A DNA stretch of 64,000 nucleotides, taken from contig CALLDI010000011.1 of the NCBI GenBank assembly GCA_937998355.1, forward strand, positions 124,001 to 188,000. The letters are read 5' to 3'. Under the pieces are notes generated by a model, which saw only the letters and a list, made by a program, of their open reading frames with translations, was not told the origin of the DNA and did no database searches. The DNA comes from an uncultured Eggerthella sp. GTDB lineage: Bacteria > Actinomycetota > Coriobacteriia > Coriobacteriales > Eggerthellaceae. Position 1 is the first letter of the stretch. Each line of letters begins with the position of its first letter. Shown here piece by piece: positions 27,421 to 35,640 of this stretch. The translations under genes and the position numbers were made by a program.

Positions 27421-28394
27421 CAGGCCACCTCCACGCGAAGGAGATTGCGAACGAGCATGATCCCGATCGCCTGCATCGCGATGGCTACGGCGAGCAAGAT
27501 GATGCCCATCGTGCTCGTGAAGAACGGCTCGAGGAATCCTTCGGACACGAGCGAGAAAACGCCGATGATCAAGAAGGGCATGATGGTGACGATCTGAGCC
27601 GAGAGCTTCGCCTGAGCGGTTTGCGTTCGAAGCAGTCGCTTCAGTTCGAGCTGGTCGTCAACGGATTGTCGGACGACTTCGAGCACTTGAGAGAGGCTGC
27701 TGCCCGTACGATGCTGGATCTCGAGGGCGGTCGCGAGGAAGAATAGCTCTGGTTCATCGGTCTGTTCCTTCAGTACTTCGAGCGCTTCTTCGACCGTGCC
27801 GCCAGCGTTGATGACCGAAGCGGTTCGCTGGAAGACGCCCTTCAAGGGCCCTTCGAGATCGAGCGCGACTTGATCGAAGATCTGTGGTAATGAATATCCG
27901 ATGCAAAAGCATGAGTTCATCGCCTGTAAGGCGCTGGGGAGCTCCTCTCGCAAGCGCTCGTGATAAAGATCTTGCTGCTTGCTCACCCAGGTATTGATGA
28001 GGATAAGGCAGAGGAAGATGCAGGTGAGCGCGAAGACCCCTGAACCTGAAACGATCGATGCTCCGATGAATATCACGATCGCCCCTCCGATCAGAAGGCT
28101 CATGAGGGCGGCATCGTACGAGAGGATGTCGCGTTCGTCGAGAGCTCTTCGAACGCGCGCAACGAATCGTTTGGCGAACGAGACCTTGAGGACGAGCCCT
28201 GCAAGAGGAAGGAGCACGCGGATGCCGTTTCTGAAAAGGTGTTGCAGCCGAGCGCTCTCTGCGCCAGAGAGCGCTGCCGCTTCACTGCCGTGCTGTTTGC
28301 GGATGATGGACTGGATGAGCCATACCGCGAAGCTTCCTGCTGCGAAGAAGGCAGCAGCGAAGGCTATGCCGCCGATGACGCGCGTCGTTTCCAC
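27420..28394 (-). CDS. tadB: Tad pilus inner-membrane platform protein TadB
   Basis: 324 residues. GspF-type protein with an N-terminal helix (residues 8-28), a middle helix pair (about 95-135), the cytoplasmic GYSLPQIFDQVALDLEGPLKGVF and HRTGSSLSQVLEVVRQSV blocks, and C-terminal helices. GTG start at 28394 with GAGGTGG upstream. The first 31 bases lie inside the end of tadA, so the two are translationally coupled. Confidence 0.87.
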   Translation of the reverse strand: METTRVIGGIAFAAAFFAAGSFAVWLIQSIIRKQHGSEAAALSGAESARLQHLFRNGIRVLLPLAGLVLKVSFAKRFVARVRRALDERDILSYDAALMSLLIGGAIVIFIGASIVSGSGVFALTCIFLCLILINTWVSKQQDLYHERLREELPSALQAMNSCFCIGYSLPQIFDQVALDLEGPLKGVFQRTASVINAGGTVEEALEVLKEQTDEPELFFLATALEIQHRTGSSLSQVLEVVRQSVDDQLELKRLLRTQTAQAKLSAQIVTIMPFLIIGVFSLVSEGFLEPFFTSTMGIILLAVAIAMQAIGIMLVRNLLRVEVA

Positions 28395-29728
28395 TGTTCC
28401 ACCTCATCTCTGTCGGCGATCCCGAACGACGGGAGAGAATCGATCCAGCTCGGTATCTCGAGCCACGAACCCTTCTCGCTCCACAGCGCTCGTTCGTAGT
28501 AGGTCTTCGTGCTGCAATGCTTTCGTTCGAGGTCGTAGTAATAGCCGACGATCTCGTTGATATAGCGCTTTCCGCCTGGGTCGCGGTTCGTTTGGATGAC
28601 CAGGTCGAGAGCCTCTGCGATCTGCAGTTCGATCACTTCGACAGGAAGATCGACCCCGTAGCGAACCATCGTGGTCAAGCGGCTGATCGCTTCTTTCGGT
28701 GAGTTCGCATGCAGTGTCGTGAGCGAGCCATCATGACCGGTGTTCATGGCTTGCAGCATGTCGAGCGCTTCGCCGCCGCGGCATTCGCCCACGACGATGC
28801 GATCGGGCCGCATACGCAGTGCGTTGATCACGAGGTCCTTGATGCTCACCTCACCGAACCCTTCGATGTTGTTCGGGCGCGCTTCGAGTCGCACCACATG
28901 AGGATGGGTGGTAAAACGCAGTTCAGCGGAGTCTTCGATAGTGATGATGCGCTCGGTCTGCGGAATGCAGGATGAGAGCGCGTTCAGAAGCGTCGTCTTG
29001 CCGCTTCCCGTTCCTCCTGAAACGGCGATGTTGCAGTGATTCTGCACAGCCCACTGTAAGAAGACGAGCACCTCGTCATCGAAGGAGCCGAGCTCTTTCA
29101 TATCTTCGAGCGAGAAGAACTGCTCGCGGAATTTCCTGATGGTGAGGATCGGGCCATCGAGTGAGAGCGGAGGGATGATAGCATTCACGCGATGCCCCTG
29201 TTCAAGGCGCGCGTTGACCATAGGGGAGGTTTCGTCGACGCGTCTGCCGAGCGGACTGATGATGCGATCGATGAGCGCATAGACTTCGCTCGCGCTGCGA
29301 AAGCGACTGGGACAGCGATGCAGGACGCCATCCGCTTCATAGAAGAGCGATCGCGTGCCGTTCACCATGATCTCGGTGATGCTCGCATCTGCCAAGAGCT
29401 CTTCGAGTGGGCCGAGGCCGAAGACGTTATCGAGGTAGCGTGTGATGAGCGCATCTCGTTGCGCGGGGGCTTGAGCAAGCCACGGACGTTCCTCGAAAAC
29501 GCGCTTGCACACGTGCGTGATCTCATTGCGCGCCTGTAAGGGATTCTGCGCGATCAGTGCTCCCATCTCGAACGATGAGAGGTGCTGCTGCACGCCCTCG
29601 CGCAGCTCTTCGTAGCTTTGATCGAGCGAGTTCGTTGCATCTCGTTCTCTCGTCTTCGATCCAGGGTCGGTCGCATCGGGGCGGAAATGCGCTTCTTGAG
29701 CTTTCGAAACGCGGTCGAGCAGGGTCAT
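28364..29728 (-). CDS. tadA: Tad pilus assembly ATPase TadA (CpaF)
   Basis: 454-residue secretion ATPase. An N-terminal CpaF domain is followed by [43 protein letters not shown], Walker [14 protein letters not shown] (about residue 239), an Asp-box/Walker B region ([39 protein letters not shown]) with the His box. It forms a hexamer that powers pilin polymerisation through TadB/TadC. ATG at 29728 is preceded by a near-perfect AAAGGAGG. Confidence 0.95.
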   Translation of the reverse strand: MTLLDRVSKAQEAHFRPDATDPGSKTRERDATNSLDQSYEELREGVQQHLSSFEMGALIAQNPLQARNEITHVCKRVFEERPWLAQAPAQRDALITRYLDNVFGLGPLEELLADASITEIMVNGTRSLFYEADGVLHRCPSRFRSASEVYALIDRIISPLGRRVDETSPMVNARLEQGHRVNAIIPPLSLDGPILTIRKFREQFFSLEDMKELGSFDDEVLVFLQWAVQNHCNIAVSGGTGSGKTTLLNALSSCIPQTERIITIEDSAELRFTTHPHVVRLEARPNNIEGFGEVSIKDLVINALRMRPDRIVVGECRGGEALDMLQAMNTGHDGSLTTLHANSPKEAISRLTTMVRYGVDLPVEVIELQIAEALDLVIQTNRDPGGKRYINEIVGYYYDLERKHCSTKTYYERALWSEKGSWLEIPSWIDSLPSFGIADRDEVEQWKRRASSAA

Positions 29729-29779
29729 GATCGGCCTCCTTTCATGAATGGTCGTTCGTCAGCAGGGTCGGTAGAGGGC

Positions 29780-31267
29780 TTAGAAGCAGGCGGCGCGTTT
29801 CTTCTGTCGTCCGCGATGTTTCATTCGACCGCTCGCTGGGGCGATCTTCTCAAGCGGCTTCTCCTCGCTCGTGGCGAGCGAGGGCTTGATGCGGTCGTAG
29901 ACGGTCTCGGCGAGCACTGCTTCGAGGCTCGAGCAGAACGAATTGTTCAAACGAGAGAGCTTGTGAGCCATGCCCGCTCCCAAGAGCTCGCTCACCTCAC
30001 TGCCGCCGTCCTTGATCTCGTAGACCTTCGCGCCCTTCAACGCGCATGAGACGTCGAGCGAGCTCAAGAGCGATCGTTTCGAGCAGAAGTTCAAGAGATA
30101 GGAGAAAGAAGTGGTGGCCATGCCGCAGCGAGCGCACAAGTCGAGCGCGTGGTTGCATGCGCGCACCGAAGAAGGCCGCTGGTCGACGAGGAAGAACACG
30201 TTGTTCGAAGCTTCGAGCAGTTGGATCTGGAGCTCCGACCAGAATGAGCCGGTGTTCACCACGATGAGATCGAAGTGTGGTTTGAGGTAGGCGAGCAATT
30301 CGCCGATGCGCTCTTCCATCACTTCCGAGTATTCGAGTCGCGCGGGAGCGGCCAGAAGAGCAGGCCAGGTGTCAACCTTGAGCAGCGCTTCGATCTGTTC
30401 GGGATGTTCGAGGATATCGGTCGCATCGAACGTTTCCTTATAGCCGAGCAGGTATTTCAGGTCACCGAATTGGAAATCCGCATCCAGAACGAGCGTGCGG
30501 ATGCCTCGTTTCTGCGCGAGCAGCGCGACGAGCGCCGCGATGCTGCTCTTGCCCGTTCCGCCGCTGCCGCTCACGACAGAGATGATGTTCGCACCTTCAT
30601 CGAGAGCAGGCAGCGGGCGTTTCACGATCTTGATCGTTTCGCGCTCGACCTTGGTCGCACGCTCTTCGCGGGGTGTACGCGTCTCGTTGGAGAAGTCCTT
30701 TCGAGGCGGTACTGGCGCTGCTGGGTCGGATGCTTCTGTGAAAGGTGGTTCTTCGATCTCGACCCTTGGGAGCGGGCCTGTCGCTTCGTCTCGTTCGCGT
30801 TCGATGCGCGTCACGGTCACGTTCGAATCGCGCGGAGTTCGCTCCTCTTTCGCGTACGAAGGCACGCGCTGCTGTGTGTTCGTACGCCTGCGACCACGAG
30901 TAGGTGTGTTCTTGAGCTTTCGGTCGGTATAGAGATGGGCGAACTCTCTGCTGCCGCAGATCGGAATGATGCCCGCGTTCTCACAGCGGCTCATCTTCGA
31001 TCCTGAAGGTGAAGAGAGGAAAAGGCGGATATCGTTACGCTGATTGTCCTTCTTCAGGGCGGCTGCGAGGTTGATCCCGTCGATCGAGTCGCTCGAGACC
31101 ACCCAAGTTTCCGCTACAGCATGTTCACGCAAGTACTTGCGTGCGATCAATGCGTCTGCGAAAGGGACGATCCATGTTTGGTCGAGCATGCGCTCGCCCT
31201 TCAGGCCGAGCGCGCTCGCGTCTTCGAGGCATTCGGAATCGGCACAAACCGCGATCTTGGTGGTCAT
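29780..31267 (-). CDS. tadZ: TadZ/CpaE-like pilus localisation protein
   Basis: 495 residues from the chosen ATG at 31267, which has AAGGAG upstream. An N-terminal receiver-like region (about 1-130) with no obvious phosphorylation site is followed by an Arg/Thr-rich linker and then a ParA/MinD-like ATPase from about residue 220: deviant Walker A SGSGGTGKSS, then LVLDADFQFGDLKYLLGY. TadZ proteins place the Tad machine at a cell pole and recruit TadA. A longer frame reaching 31351 overlaps cpaB and lacks a ribosome site. The linker is long for the family. Confidence 0.85.
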   Translation of the reverse strand: MTTKIAVCADSECLEDASALGLKGERMLDQTWIVPFADALIARKYLREHAVAETWVVSSDSIDGINLAAALKKDNQRNDIRLFLSSPSGSKMSRCENAGIIPICGSREFAHLYTDRKLKNTPTRGRRRTNTQQRVPSYAKEERTPRDSNVTVTRIERERDEATGPLPRVEIEEPPFTEASDPAAPVPPRKDFSNETRTPREERATKVERETIKIVKRPLPALDEGANIISVVSGSGGTGKSSIAALVALLAQKRGIRTLVLDADFQFGDLKYLLGYKETFDATDILEHPEQIEALLKVDTWPALLAAPARLEYSEVMEERIGELLAYLKPHFDLIVVNTGSFWSELQIQLLEASNNVFFLVDQRPSSVRACNHALDLCARCGMATTSFSYLLNFCSKRSLLSSLDVSCALKGAKVYEIKDGGSEVSELLGAGMAHKLSRLNNSFCSSLEAVLAETVYDRIKPSLATSEEKPLEKIAPASGRMKHRGRQKKRAACF

Positions 31268-31322
31268 CTTCGAGTTCTCCTTACTGGTCAAGTGGTTCTG
31301 CGAGGTGGGGAGCGTTGGTCGT

Positions 31323-32051
31323 TCAGACAGTGCTATCGTTCGTGTTGTCATCGGTGCTCGAAGCGGGGTCTGTCCGTTCGGATGCTGACTGGTCGACGGC
31401 GCTGTTCGCGAGCTCTTTCGGTTTTGCAGAGGGGAGCGTGAAGTAGATGTCCATCGATTGGGATGCAGCGACGAATTCCTGGGTCTTCTCAGGGTCGACC
31501 GCGAGCGTCACCCAGGTGATCTTCGAGCGCGTGGAGCTCTCTTCGGTCCCAGCGCTCGTAGCGAGCACCTCGAGATCGCGGCCAAGGCAGGTCGTCTTCG
31601 TACCCGTGGCGTAGACATCGACCTTGCTCCCAACGGTGATGCTCCCGCCGACCGCTTGCACGTCCTGGGCGGGAAGAGCGATAGCGACCGAACCAGCTGG
31701 GATGTCGAGCTCTTTCGTCTCGTTGTCGAAGCGACTGCTCGAGACCACTTCGCCTTGCAAGATGAGCGATGTCGCTTGTTTGCCCTCGGCCTCGTCCATG
31801 CTCATGAGCGCGCCTTCAGGTAAGAGATCGGAGAGCCAGGTCGTCGAGGTGCAGTTCGACGGATCGAGGGCCTCTCCAGGATGGATGGTCCTGGTCGCTA
31901 CCAGGACCTCGACTTGTTCGCCTCCGTATCGTTGGAGCGCTTCGGTTCGTTTGGAGTCAGCTTCCGCATAGACCATTTCGGTATAGAGGAAGACGCAGAC
32001 CGCGCAGACGAGCCCGCATATGACTCCGCATACCAATAGACGTTTCTTCAT
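31323..32051 (-). CDS. cpaB: CpaB/RcpC-like pilus assembly protein with SAF domain
   Basis: 242 residues. An N-terminal membrane anchor (residues 4-22) is followed by a SAF-like domain (VEVLVATRTIHPGEALDPSN) and a second conserved block (IPAGSVAIALPAQDVQAVGGSITVGSKVDVYATG). In diderms this protein supports the secretin. No secretin gene occurs here, as expected for a monoderm, so it may organise the cell-wall passage. It is the first gene of the Tad operon. ATG at 32051 follows GAAGGGG. Paired direct repeats lie 40-106 bases upstream. Confidence 0.82.
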   Translation of the reverse strand: MKKRLLVCGVICGLVCAVCVFLYTEMVYAEADSKRTEALQRYGGEQVEVLVATRTIHPGEALDPSNCTSTTWLSDLLPEGALMSMDEAEGKQATSLILQGEVVSSSRFDNETKELDIPAGSVAIALPAQDVQAVGGSITVGSKVDVYATGTKTTCLGRDLEVLATSAGTEESSTRSKITWVTLAVDPEKTQEFVAASQSMDIYFTLPSAKPKELANSAVDQSASERTDPASSTDDNTNDSTV

Positions 32052-32090
32052 AAGGTCCCCTTCGTTTTCGTATCTTCATTGTGAGAATCG

Positions 32091-32157
32091 GACCTTACGT
32101 AAAACTGAAGAAAATCTCATGTTTTGATCAACACGACCTTACGAAAATTTGAAGATC
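32091..32157. promoter_or_regulatory. Paired direct repeats upstream of the Tad operon
   Basis: GACCTTACG followed by an A-rich stretch, TGAAG and ATCT occurs at 32091-32116 and again at 32135-32157. The copies start 44 bases apart, close to four helical turns, and lie 40-106 bases before the cpaB ATG. Spacing on one face of the helix and the site relative to the operon suggest binding of a dimeric regulator. The regulator is unknown. Confidence 0.6.
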
Positions 32158-32270
32158 TTGAATAATGCCAGTTCATATAGTGGTTTTTTGGTATGAATGA
32201 AGGGTATGTGGATGATTCGCGAAGAGGGAAGATGAGGGTGATCCACTCTTTTCAATCGCGGTCGATGTGG

Positions 32271-32291
32271 TATCATACGAACAAATGTTTG
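32271..32291 (+). promoter_or_regulatory. ruvC promoter -10 with LexA (SOS) box
   Basis: CGAACAAATGTTTG (32278-32291) matches 13 of 14 positions of the Gram-positive LexA box CGAACRNRYGTTYC. It begins two bases after a -10-like TATCAT (32271-32276) and ends 18 bases before the ruvC GTG, so bound LexA would cover the transcription start. A weak -35 (TTTTCA, 32249-32254) lies 16 bases upstream. Confidence 0.7.
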
Positions 32292-32309
32292 TTTTCGAGA
32301 GGAAGCAGC

Positions 32310-32825
32310 GTGTCTTCGATCGACCGCATCATACTGGGCATCGACCCTGGGCTCGCTAATACGGGCTGGGGTATCGTGCGGCAACAAGGTCCTCGGTTGT
32401 CGTGCATCGCGTATGGATGCATCAGCACGGATACCCGTTCGTCCTTGCCGCTCAGGCTGCGCAAGATCTACGAACAGATATCCGCGGTGGTCCAGCGCTT
32501 CGAGCCTACGTGCGTCGGTATCGAGACGGTATGGTTCGGTCAGAACGTCACCGCTGCGTTCGGCACTGGCCAGGCACGTGGAGCCGCGCTCGTCGCGTGC
32601 GCGTCCGAGGGCATCTGCGTCGAAGAGTTCTCTCCACGGCAGATCAAGCTCGCGGTGGTGGGCACGGGTTCTGCCGACAAGCATCAGGTGCAGTACATGG
32701 TCAAGCACGTGCTCTCGCTCGAGCATCCTCCTTCGCCCGATCATGCAGCGGACGCGCTCGCTGCTGCGGTCTGTTTCGCAACGCATGCGTTAGATGGAAG
32801 AAAGCTCAAGCACGTCTCAGCATAG
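32310..32825 (+). CDS. ruvC: Holliday junction endonuclease RuvC
   Basis: 171 residues. It resolves Holliday junctions. RNase H-fold motifs are ILGIDPGLANTGWGI (first catalytic Asp), the GIETVWFGQN block with its Glu, and HQVQYMVKHVLSL then PPSPDHAADALAAAVCF with the last acidic residues. GTG at 32310 has GAGAGGA six bases upstream. A longer in-frame extension would run through the promoter and LexA box. First gene of ruvC-ruvA-ruvB. Confidence 0.95.
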   Translation: MSSIDRIILGIDPGLANTGWGIVRQQGPRLSCIAYGCISTDTRSSLPLRLRKIYEQISAVVQRFEPTCVGIETVWFGQNVTAAFGTGQARGAALVACASEGICVEEFSPRQIKLAVVGTGSADKHQVQYMVKHVLSLEHPPSPDHAADALAAAVCFATHALDGRKLKHVSA

Positions 32826-32842
32826 GCAGGAAGCGAATCATC

Positions 32843-33427
32843 ATGATCTCGTTCATCAAAGGCACGCTCGTTGTGAGCGATATCGAGGGAGCCATCATCG
32901 AGGTGAATGGCATCGGGTATCGCGTAGCGATGTCATATAATTCCCTCGCAAAGCTCGGTCAGATCGGTTCCTCGGTCCAAGTCCTTACCTATTTATATGT
33001 GAGAGAAGACGCGCTCGTGCTGTATGGCTTCGCTTCAGATGAAGAGCGCAGCCTCTTCGAGAAGCTCATCACGGTATCAGGCATCGGTCCTAAGGTCGCG
33101 CTCTCGGCGCTCTCGCAGTTCGAGGCAGTCGAACTCATCTCAGCCATCGTTTCCCAAGACGTCTCTGCCGTGCAGAAGATTCCCGGCGTTGGTAAGAAGA
33201 CGGCGTCGCGAATTGTTCTAGAATTGAAGGATGCGTTGGGGCAGGCGGAACTGGGTCCGCTCTTCGCTGCGGCGAAACCGCAAGCGCAGTCGGTCGATGC
33301 GACCACCGATGCGCTCTTATCCATGGGCTTCACGTCCGCAGAGGCAGAGCTCGCGCTCAAGGGGGCTCCTGCCGAAGCCAGCGAATCAGAACTCTTGCGC
33401 TATGCGCTCAAGCGTTTAGGGGAATAA
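32843..33427 (+). CDS. ruvA: Holliday junction helicase subunit RuvA
   Basis: 194 residues. It begins MISFIKGTLVVSD (OB-fold domain I). Helix-hairpin-helix motifs are visible in LITVSGIGPKVALSALS and IPGVGKKTASRIVLEL, and the C-terminal domain III binds RuvB (ALLSMGFTSAEAELALKG). RuvA tetramers hold the four-way junction. Its stop abuts the GTG of ruvB. Frame extension to 32402 is an artefact of the overlapping ruvC reading. Confidence 0.95.
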   Translation: MISFIKGTLVVSDIEGAIIEVNGIGYRVAMSYNSLAKLGQIGSSVQVLTYLYVREDALVLYGFASDEERSLFEKLITVSGIGPKVALSALSQFEAVELISAIVSQDVSAVQKIPGVGKKTASRIVLELKDALGQAELGPLFAAAKPQAQSVDATTDALLSMGFTSAEAELALKGAPAEASESELLRYALKRLGE

Positions 33428-34501
33428 GTGGCAGATTTCTTCGAAATAGAGAATCTTCTCTACGATGCTTCGGAAGATGAAGGCAGTGTTGTGCACTCGG
33501 CGCGCATGTGCTCGGTGGATCTGCAGGAAGCCGATCTTGTGCTCGACCGTTCGCTTCGCCCTCAGATGCTCGACGAATACATCGGGCAGAAGAAGGTCAA
33601 GGAAAGCTTGCTCATCCTCATCGAAGCTGCGCGGCAGCGTGAAGATGCGGTCGACCACATCCTGTTCTCAGGGCCTCCGGGCTTGGGTAAGACCACGCTC
33701 GCTACTGTGGTCGCGCACGAAATGGGCGCGCGCATCAAGGTCACCAGCGGTCCCGCTATCGAACGCACGGGCGATCTTGCTGCCATCCTCACCAATCTCG
33801 AAGAAGGCGATGTGCTCTTCATCGATGAGATCCATCGTTTGAATCGCATGGTCGAAGAGGTGCTCTATCCAGCGCTCGAAGATTTCGTGCTCGATATCGT
33901 GGTAGGGAAGGGACCAGCTGCTCGCTCCATCCGCCTCGATCTTCCGCATTTCACGCTCATCGGCGCTACGACGCGCACCGGGCTGCTCACCGGCCCTTTG
34001 CGCGATCGTTTCGGCATCTCGTTTCGTTTGAACTATTACGAGCCCGAAGAGCTCGCTCAGATCATCCAACGTTCGGCAGGCATTCTCGATGTCGCCATTT
34101 CCGAAGATGGTGCGCTTGAGATCGCGCGCAGGAGCAGGGGAACACCGCGCCTAGCGAATCGATTGCTCAAGCGCGTGCGCGACTGGGCGCAGGTGAAGGA
34201 TCGCGGTTCCATCGATGAAGATTGCGCTGCACAAGCGCTCAGCTTCTTCGAGGTCGATTCGCTCGGTCTCGACTCAATCGATAATCGCATCCTCGATATG
34301 CTGTGCGGGCAATTCGGGGGCAGGCCCGTTGGCCTCTCCACGCTCTCATCCGCGCTCTCGGAAGTCCCTGAAACCCTCGAAGATGTCTATGAACCTTATC
34401 TCATGCAACAAGGATTGCTCATCCGCACGCCTAAAGGGCGTCAAGCGACGCTGCGTGCATTCGAACATCTTGGTCTACAGCCGCCTGAAGGAGTGCTCTG
34501 A
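33428..34501 (+). CDS. ruvB: Holliday junction branch-migration ATPase RuvB
   Basis: 357-residue AAA+ motor. Walker [12 protein letters not shown], Walker [13 protein letters not shown], sensor 1 [20 protein letters not shown], arginine-finger region, and the C-terminal winged helix ending [15 protein letters not shown]. It carries about 30 extra N-terminal residues before the conserved [15 protein letters not shown] start directly follows the ruvA stop, with AGGGGA five bases upstream. Coupled to the next small gene by an ATGA overlap. Confidence 0.95.
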   Translation: MADFFEIENLLYDASEDEGSVVHSARMCSVDLQEADLVLDRSLRPQMLDEYIGQKKVKESLLILIEAARQREDAVDHILFSGPPGLGKTTLATVVAHEMGARIKVTSGPAIERTGDLAAILTNLEEGDVLFIDEIHRLNRMVEEVLYPALEDFVLDIVVGKGPAARSIRLDLPHFTLIGATTRTGLLTGPLRDRFGISFRLNYYEPEELAQIIQRSAGILDVAISEDGALEIARRSRGTPRLANRLLKRVRDWAQVKDRGSIDEDCAAQALSFFEVDSLGLDSIDNRILDMLCGQFGGRPVGLSTLSSALSEVPETLEDVYEPYLMQQGLLIRTPKGRQATLRAFEHLGLQPPEGVL

Positions 34502-34968
34502 TGCTTCAACAAGACTATCTGCTTCGTATGTTCACGGCGCTCGCCGTTGCGATCCGCGAGAGCATGCTGCGCGCACAAGGCGACGAGGATCCTGAAGGCG
34601 CAGCAGAACTGCTCGAGGCCGCGCTCGATAATGCGACCGAGATCGATGGTTCGCTGCTCCTGCAAATGGCGCCCGAGTCCTTCGTCACTATGGTCCAGCT
34701 TTCTCAGACCGATCCCGATCTGATCGGTTATATCTCGCGCACGCTCATGCTGGAGTCGCAATATCTGCATGAAGCAGGTCTCGATACCAAAGCGGACCTG
34801 CGTGCAGCGCAAGCGCAAGCGCTCGCACGGGCATACGGGTTCGAGGTCGATGCCTCCGATGTGTCTCCCGAGGCGCTCGATGCGTTCTTCGGAGAGGAAG
34901 ACGCAGAGGATGAAGACCTTCTGGAACCTTTCGATGAAACCGTTGGCGACCGCTCAGAAGTAATTTAG
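34501..34968 (+). CDS. Small acidic hypothetical protein coupled to ruvB
   Basis: 155 residues, no motif I recognise. Predicted all-helical: an N-terminal amphipathic part (QQDYLLRMFTALAVAIRESM), a TPR-like EGAAELLEAALDNATEIDG helix, and a strongly acidic C-terminal tail (EEDAEDEDLLEPF). Its ATG overlaps the ruvB stop, so it is translated with the SOS operon. The repeat-like helices suggest a protein-interaction role. No catalytic residues stand out. Confidence 0.7.
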   Translation: MLQQDYLLRMFTALAVAIRESMLRAQGDEDPEGAAELLEAALDNATEIDGSLLLQMAPESFVTMVQLSQTDPDLIGYISRTLMLESQYLHEAGLDTKADLRAAQAQALARAYGFEVDASDVSPEALDAFFGEEDAEDEDLLEPFDETVGDRSEVI

Positions 34969-34977
34969 GAATTATTC

Positions 34978-35006
34978 TTGACGCAAAAGTTACAGGTAGT
35001 TAACAT
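34978..35006 (+). promoter_or_regulatory. Promoter for the feo operon
   Basis: -35 TTGACG (34978-34983) and -10 TAACAT (35001-35006) are separated by 17 bases. Transcription start should fall around 35013, exactly where a 12-base palindrome begins. Confidence 0.6.
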
Positions 35007-35012
35007 CAATCC

Positions 35013-35024
35013 TAAGTTAACTTA
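35013..35024. promoter_or_regulatory. Candidate iron box before feoA
   Basis: TAAGTTAACTTA is a perfect 12-base palindrome overlapping the inferred transcription start. A near copy, TAAGTTAACCTTA, lies before feoB at 35604-35616. The sequence resembles DtxR/IdeR-type operators (TTAGGTTA..TAACCTAA style), fitting repression when iron is plentiful. Confidence 0.55.
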
Positions 35025-35025
35025 T

Positions 35026-35042
35026 GTGAACTGTTTGTTCAC
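35026..35042. promoter_or_regulatory. Second palindrome before feoA
   Basis: GTGAAC-TGTTT-GTTCAC, a perfect 17-base inverted repeat, starts two bases after the iron box and ends 26 bases before the feoA ATG. It could be a second operator or a small hairpin in the leader. Confidence 0.5.
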
Positions 35043-35068
35043 GCTTTTTGCAGGACGGAAGTGATCGT

Positions 35069-35278
35069 ATGGTCTTAGCTGAAGTCAAGAAGAACGGCTT
35101 GTATCACGTCAAGCAGCTCCATGGCATTGGTGATGTTCATCGTCATCTTGAAGATCTAGGATTCCTTCCCGGAGAAACGATTCGTGTTATATCGCGTATC
35201 GGCGGCAACTTGGTCGTGAATGTGAAGGGCTCTCGCGTAGCGCTTTCCTCCGAGTTGGCGAAGAATATCGTGATCTAA
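35069..35278 (+). CDS. feoA: FeoA domain protein (first copy)
   Basis: 69 residues, one SH3-like FeoA domain: HVKQLHGIGDVHRHLEDLGFLPGETIRVISRIGGNLVVNVKGSRVALSSELA region. FeoA supports the Fe(II) transporter FeoB in the cytoplasm. I choose the ATG at 35069. An upstream in-frame ATG at 35048 would place the ribosome site in the palindrome. Followed after 20 bases by a second feoA. Confidence 0.9.
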   Translation: MVLAEVKKNGLYHVKQLHGIGDVHRHLEDLGFLPGETIRVISRIGGNLVVNVKGSRVALSSELAKNIVI

Positions 35279-35298
35279 CGCAAAAGAAGGGAGTGAGC

Positions 35299-35520
35299 GT
35301 GAGGACTCTTCGCGAAGCAAAGCCCGGTGAAACGGTCACCGTTGCCAAGCTCAATGGCACTGGCGCGGTCAAGCGTCGCATCATGGATATGGGAATCACC
35401 AAAGGGTGCTCCATCTATATCCGCAAAGTTGCTCCACTGGGCGATCCGGTGGAAGTCACCATCCGCGGCTATGAGCTGTCTTTACGAAAAGAAGACGCTG
35501 ACATGGTCGAGGTCGCTTGA
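35299..35520 (+). CDS. feoA: FeoA domain protein (second copy)
   Basis: 73 residues, FeoA domain with the usual TLREAKPGETVTVAKLNGTGAVKRRIMDMGITKG start and VEVTIRGYELSLRKEDADMVEV end. GTG at 35299 follows AAGGGAG well; an in-frame GTG two codons upstream overlaps that site. The two copies differ clearly in sequence, so they are ancient paralogues. A 120-base gap with its own iron box separates it from feoB. Confidence 0.9.
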   Translation: MRTLREAKPGETVTVAKLNGTGAVKRRIMDMGITKGCSIYIRKVAPLGDPVEVTIRGYELSLRKEDADMVEVA

Positions 35521-35603
35521 TCTTTTGATAGATGACCCGCGCGATCTTTCGAGTTCGTGAGGGTGATTTCTCATGGTGCGTTCAGCGCCATATTTTTGGA
35601 CTG

Positions 35604-35616
35604 TAAGTTAACCTTA
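35604..35616. promoter_or_regulatory. Candidate iron box before feoB
   Basis: TAAGTTAACCTTA lies 24 bases before the feoB ATG and shares its first nine bases with the feoA palindrome. It suggests separate iron-dependent control of feoB. No clear -35/-10 pair is visible around it. Confidence 0.5.
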
Positions 35617-35640
35617 GGTAACAACGAAGGAGTATAACGC

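Noticed and set aside
32402..32842. Long N-terminal extension of RuvA
   Set aside because: It lies entirely within ruvC in another frame. The family start MISFIKG at 32843 is unambiguous.
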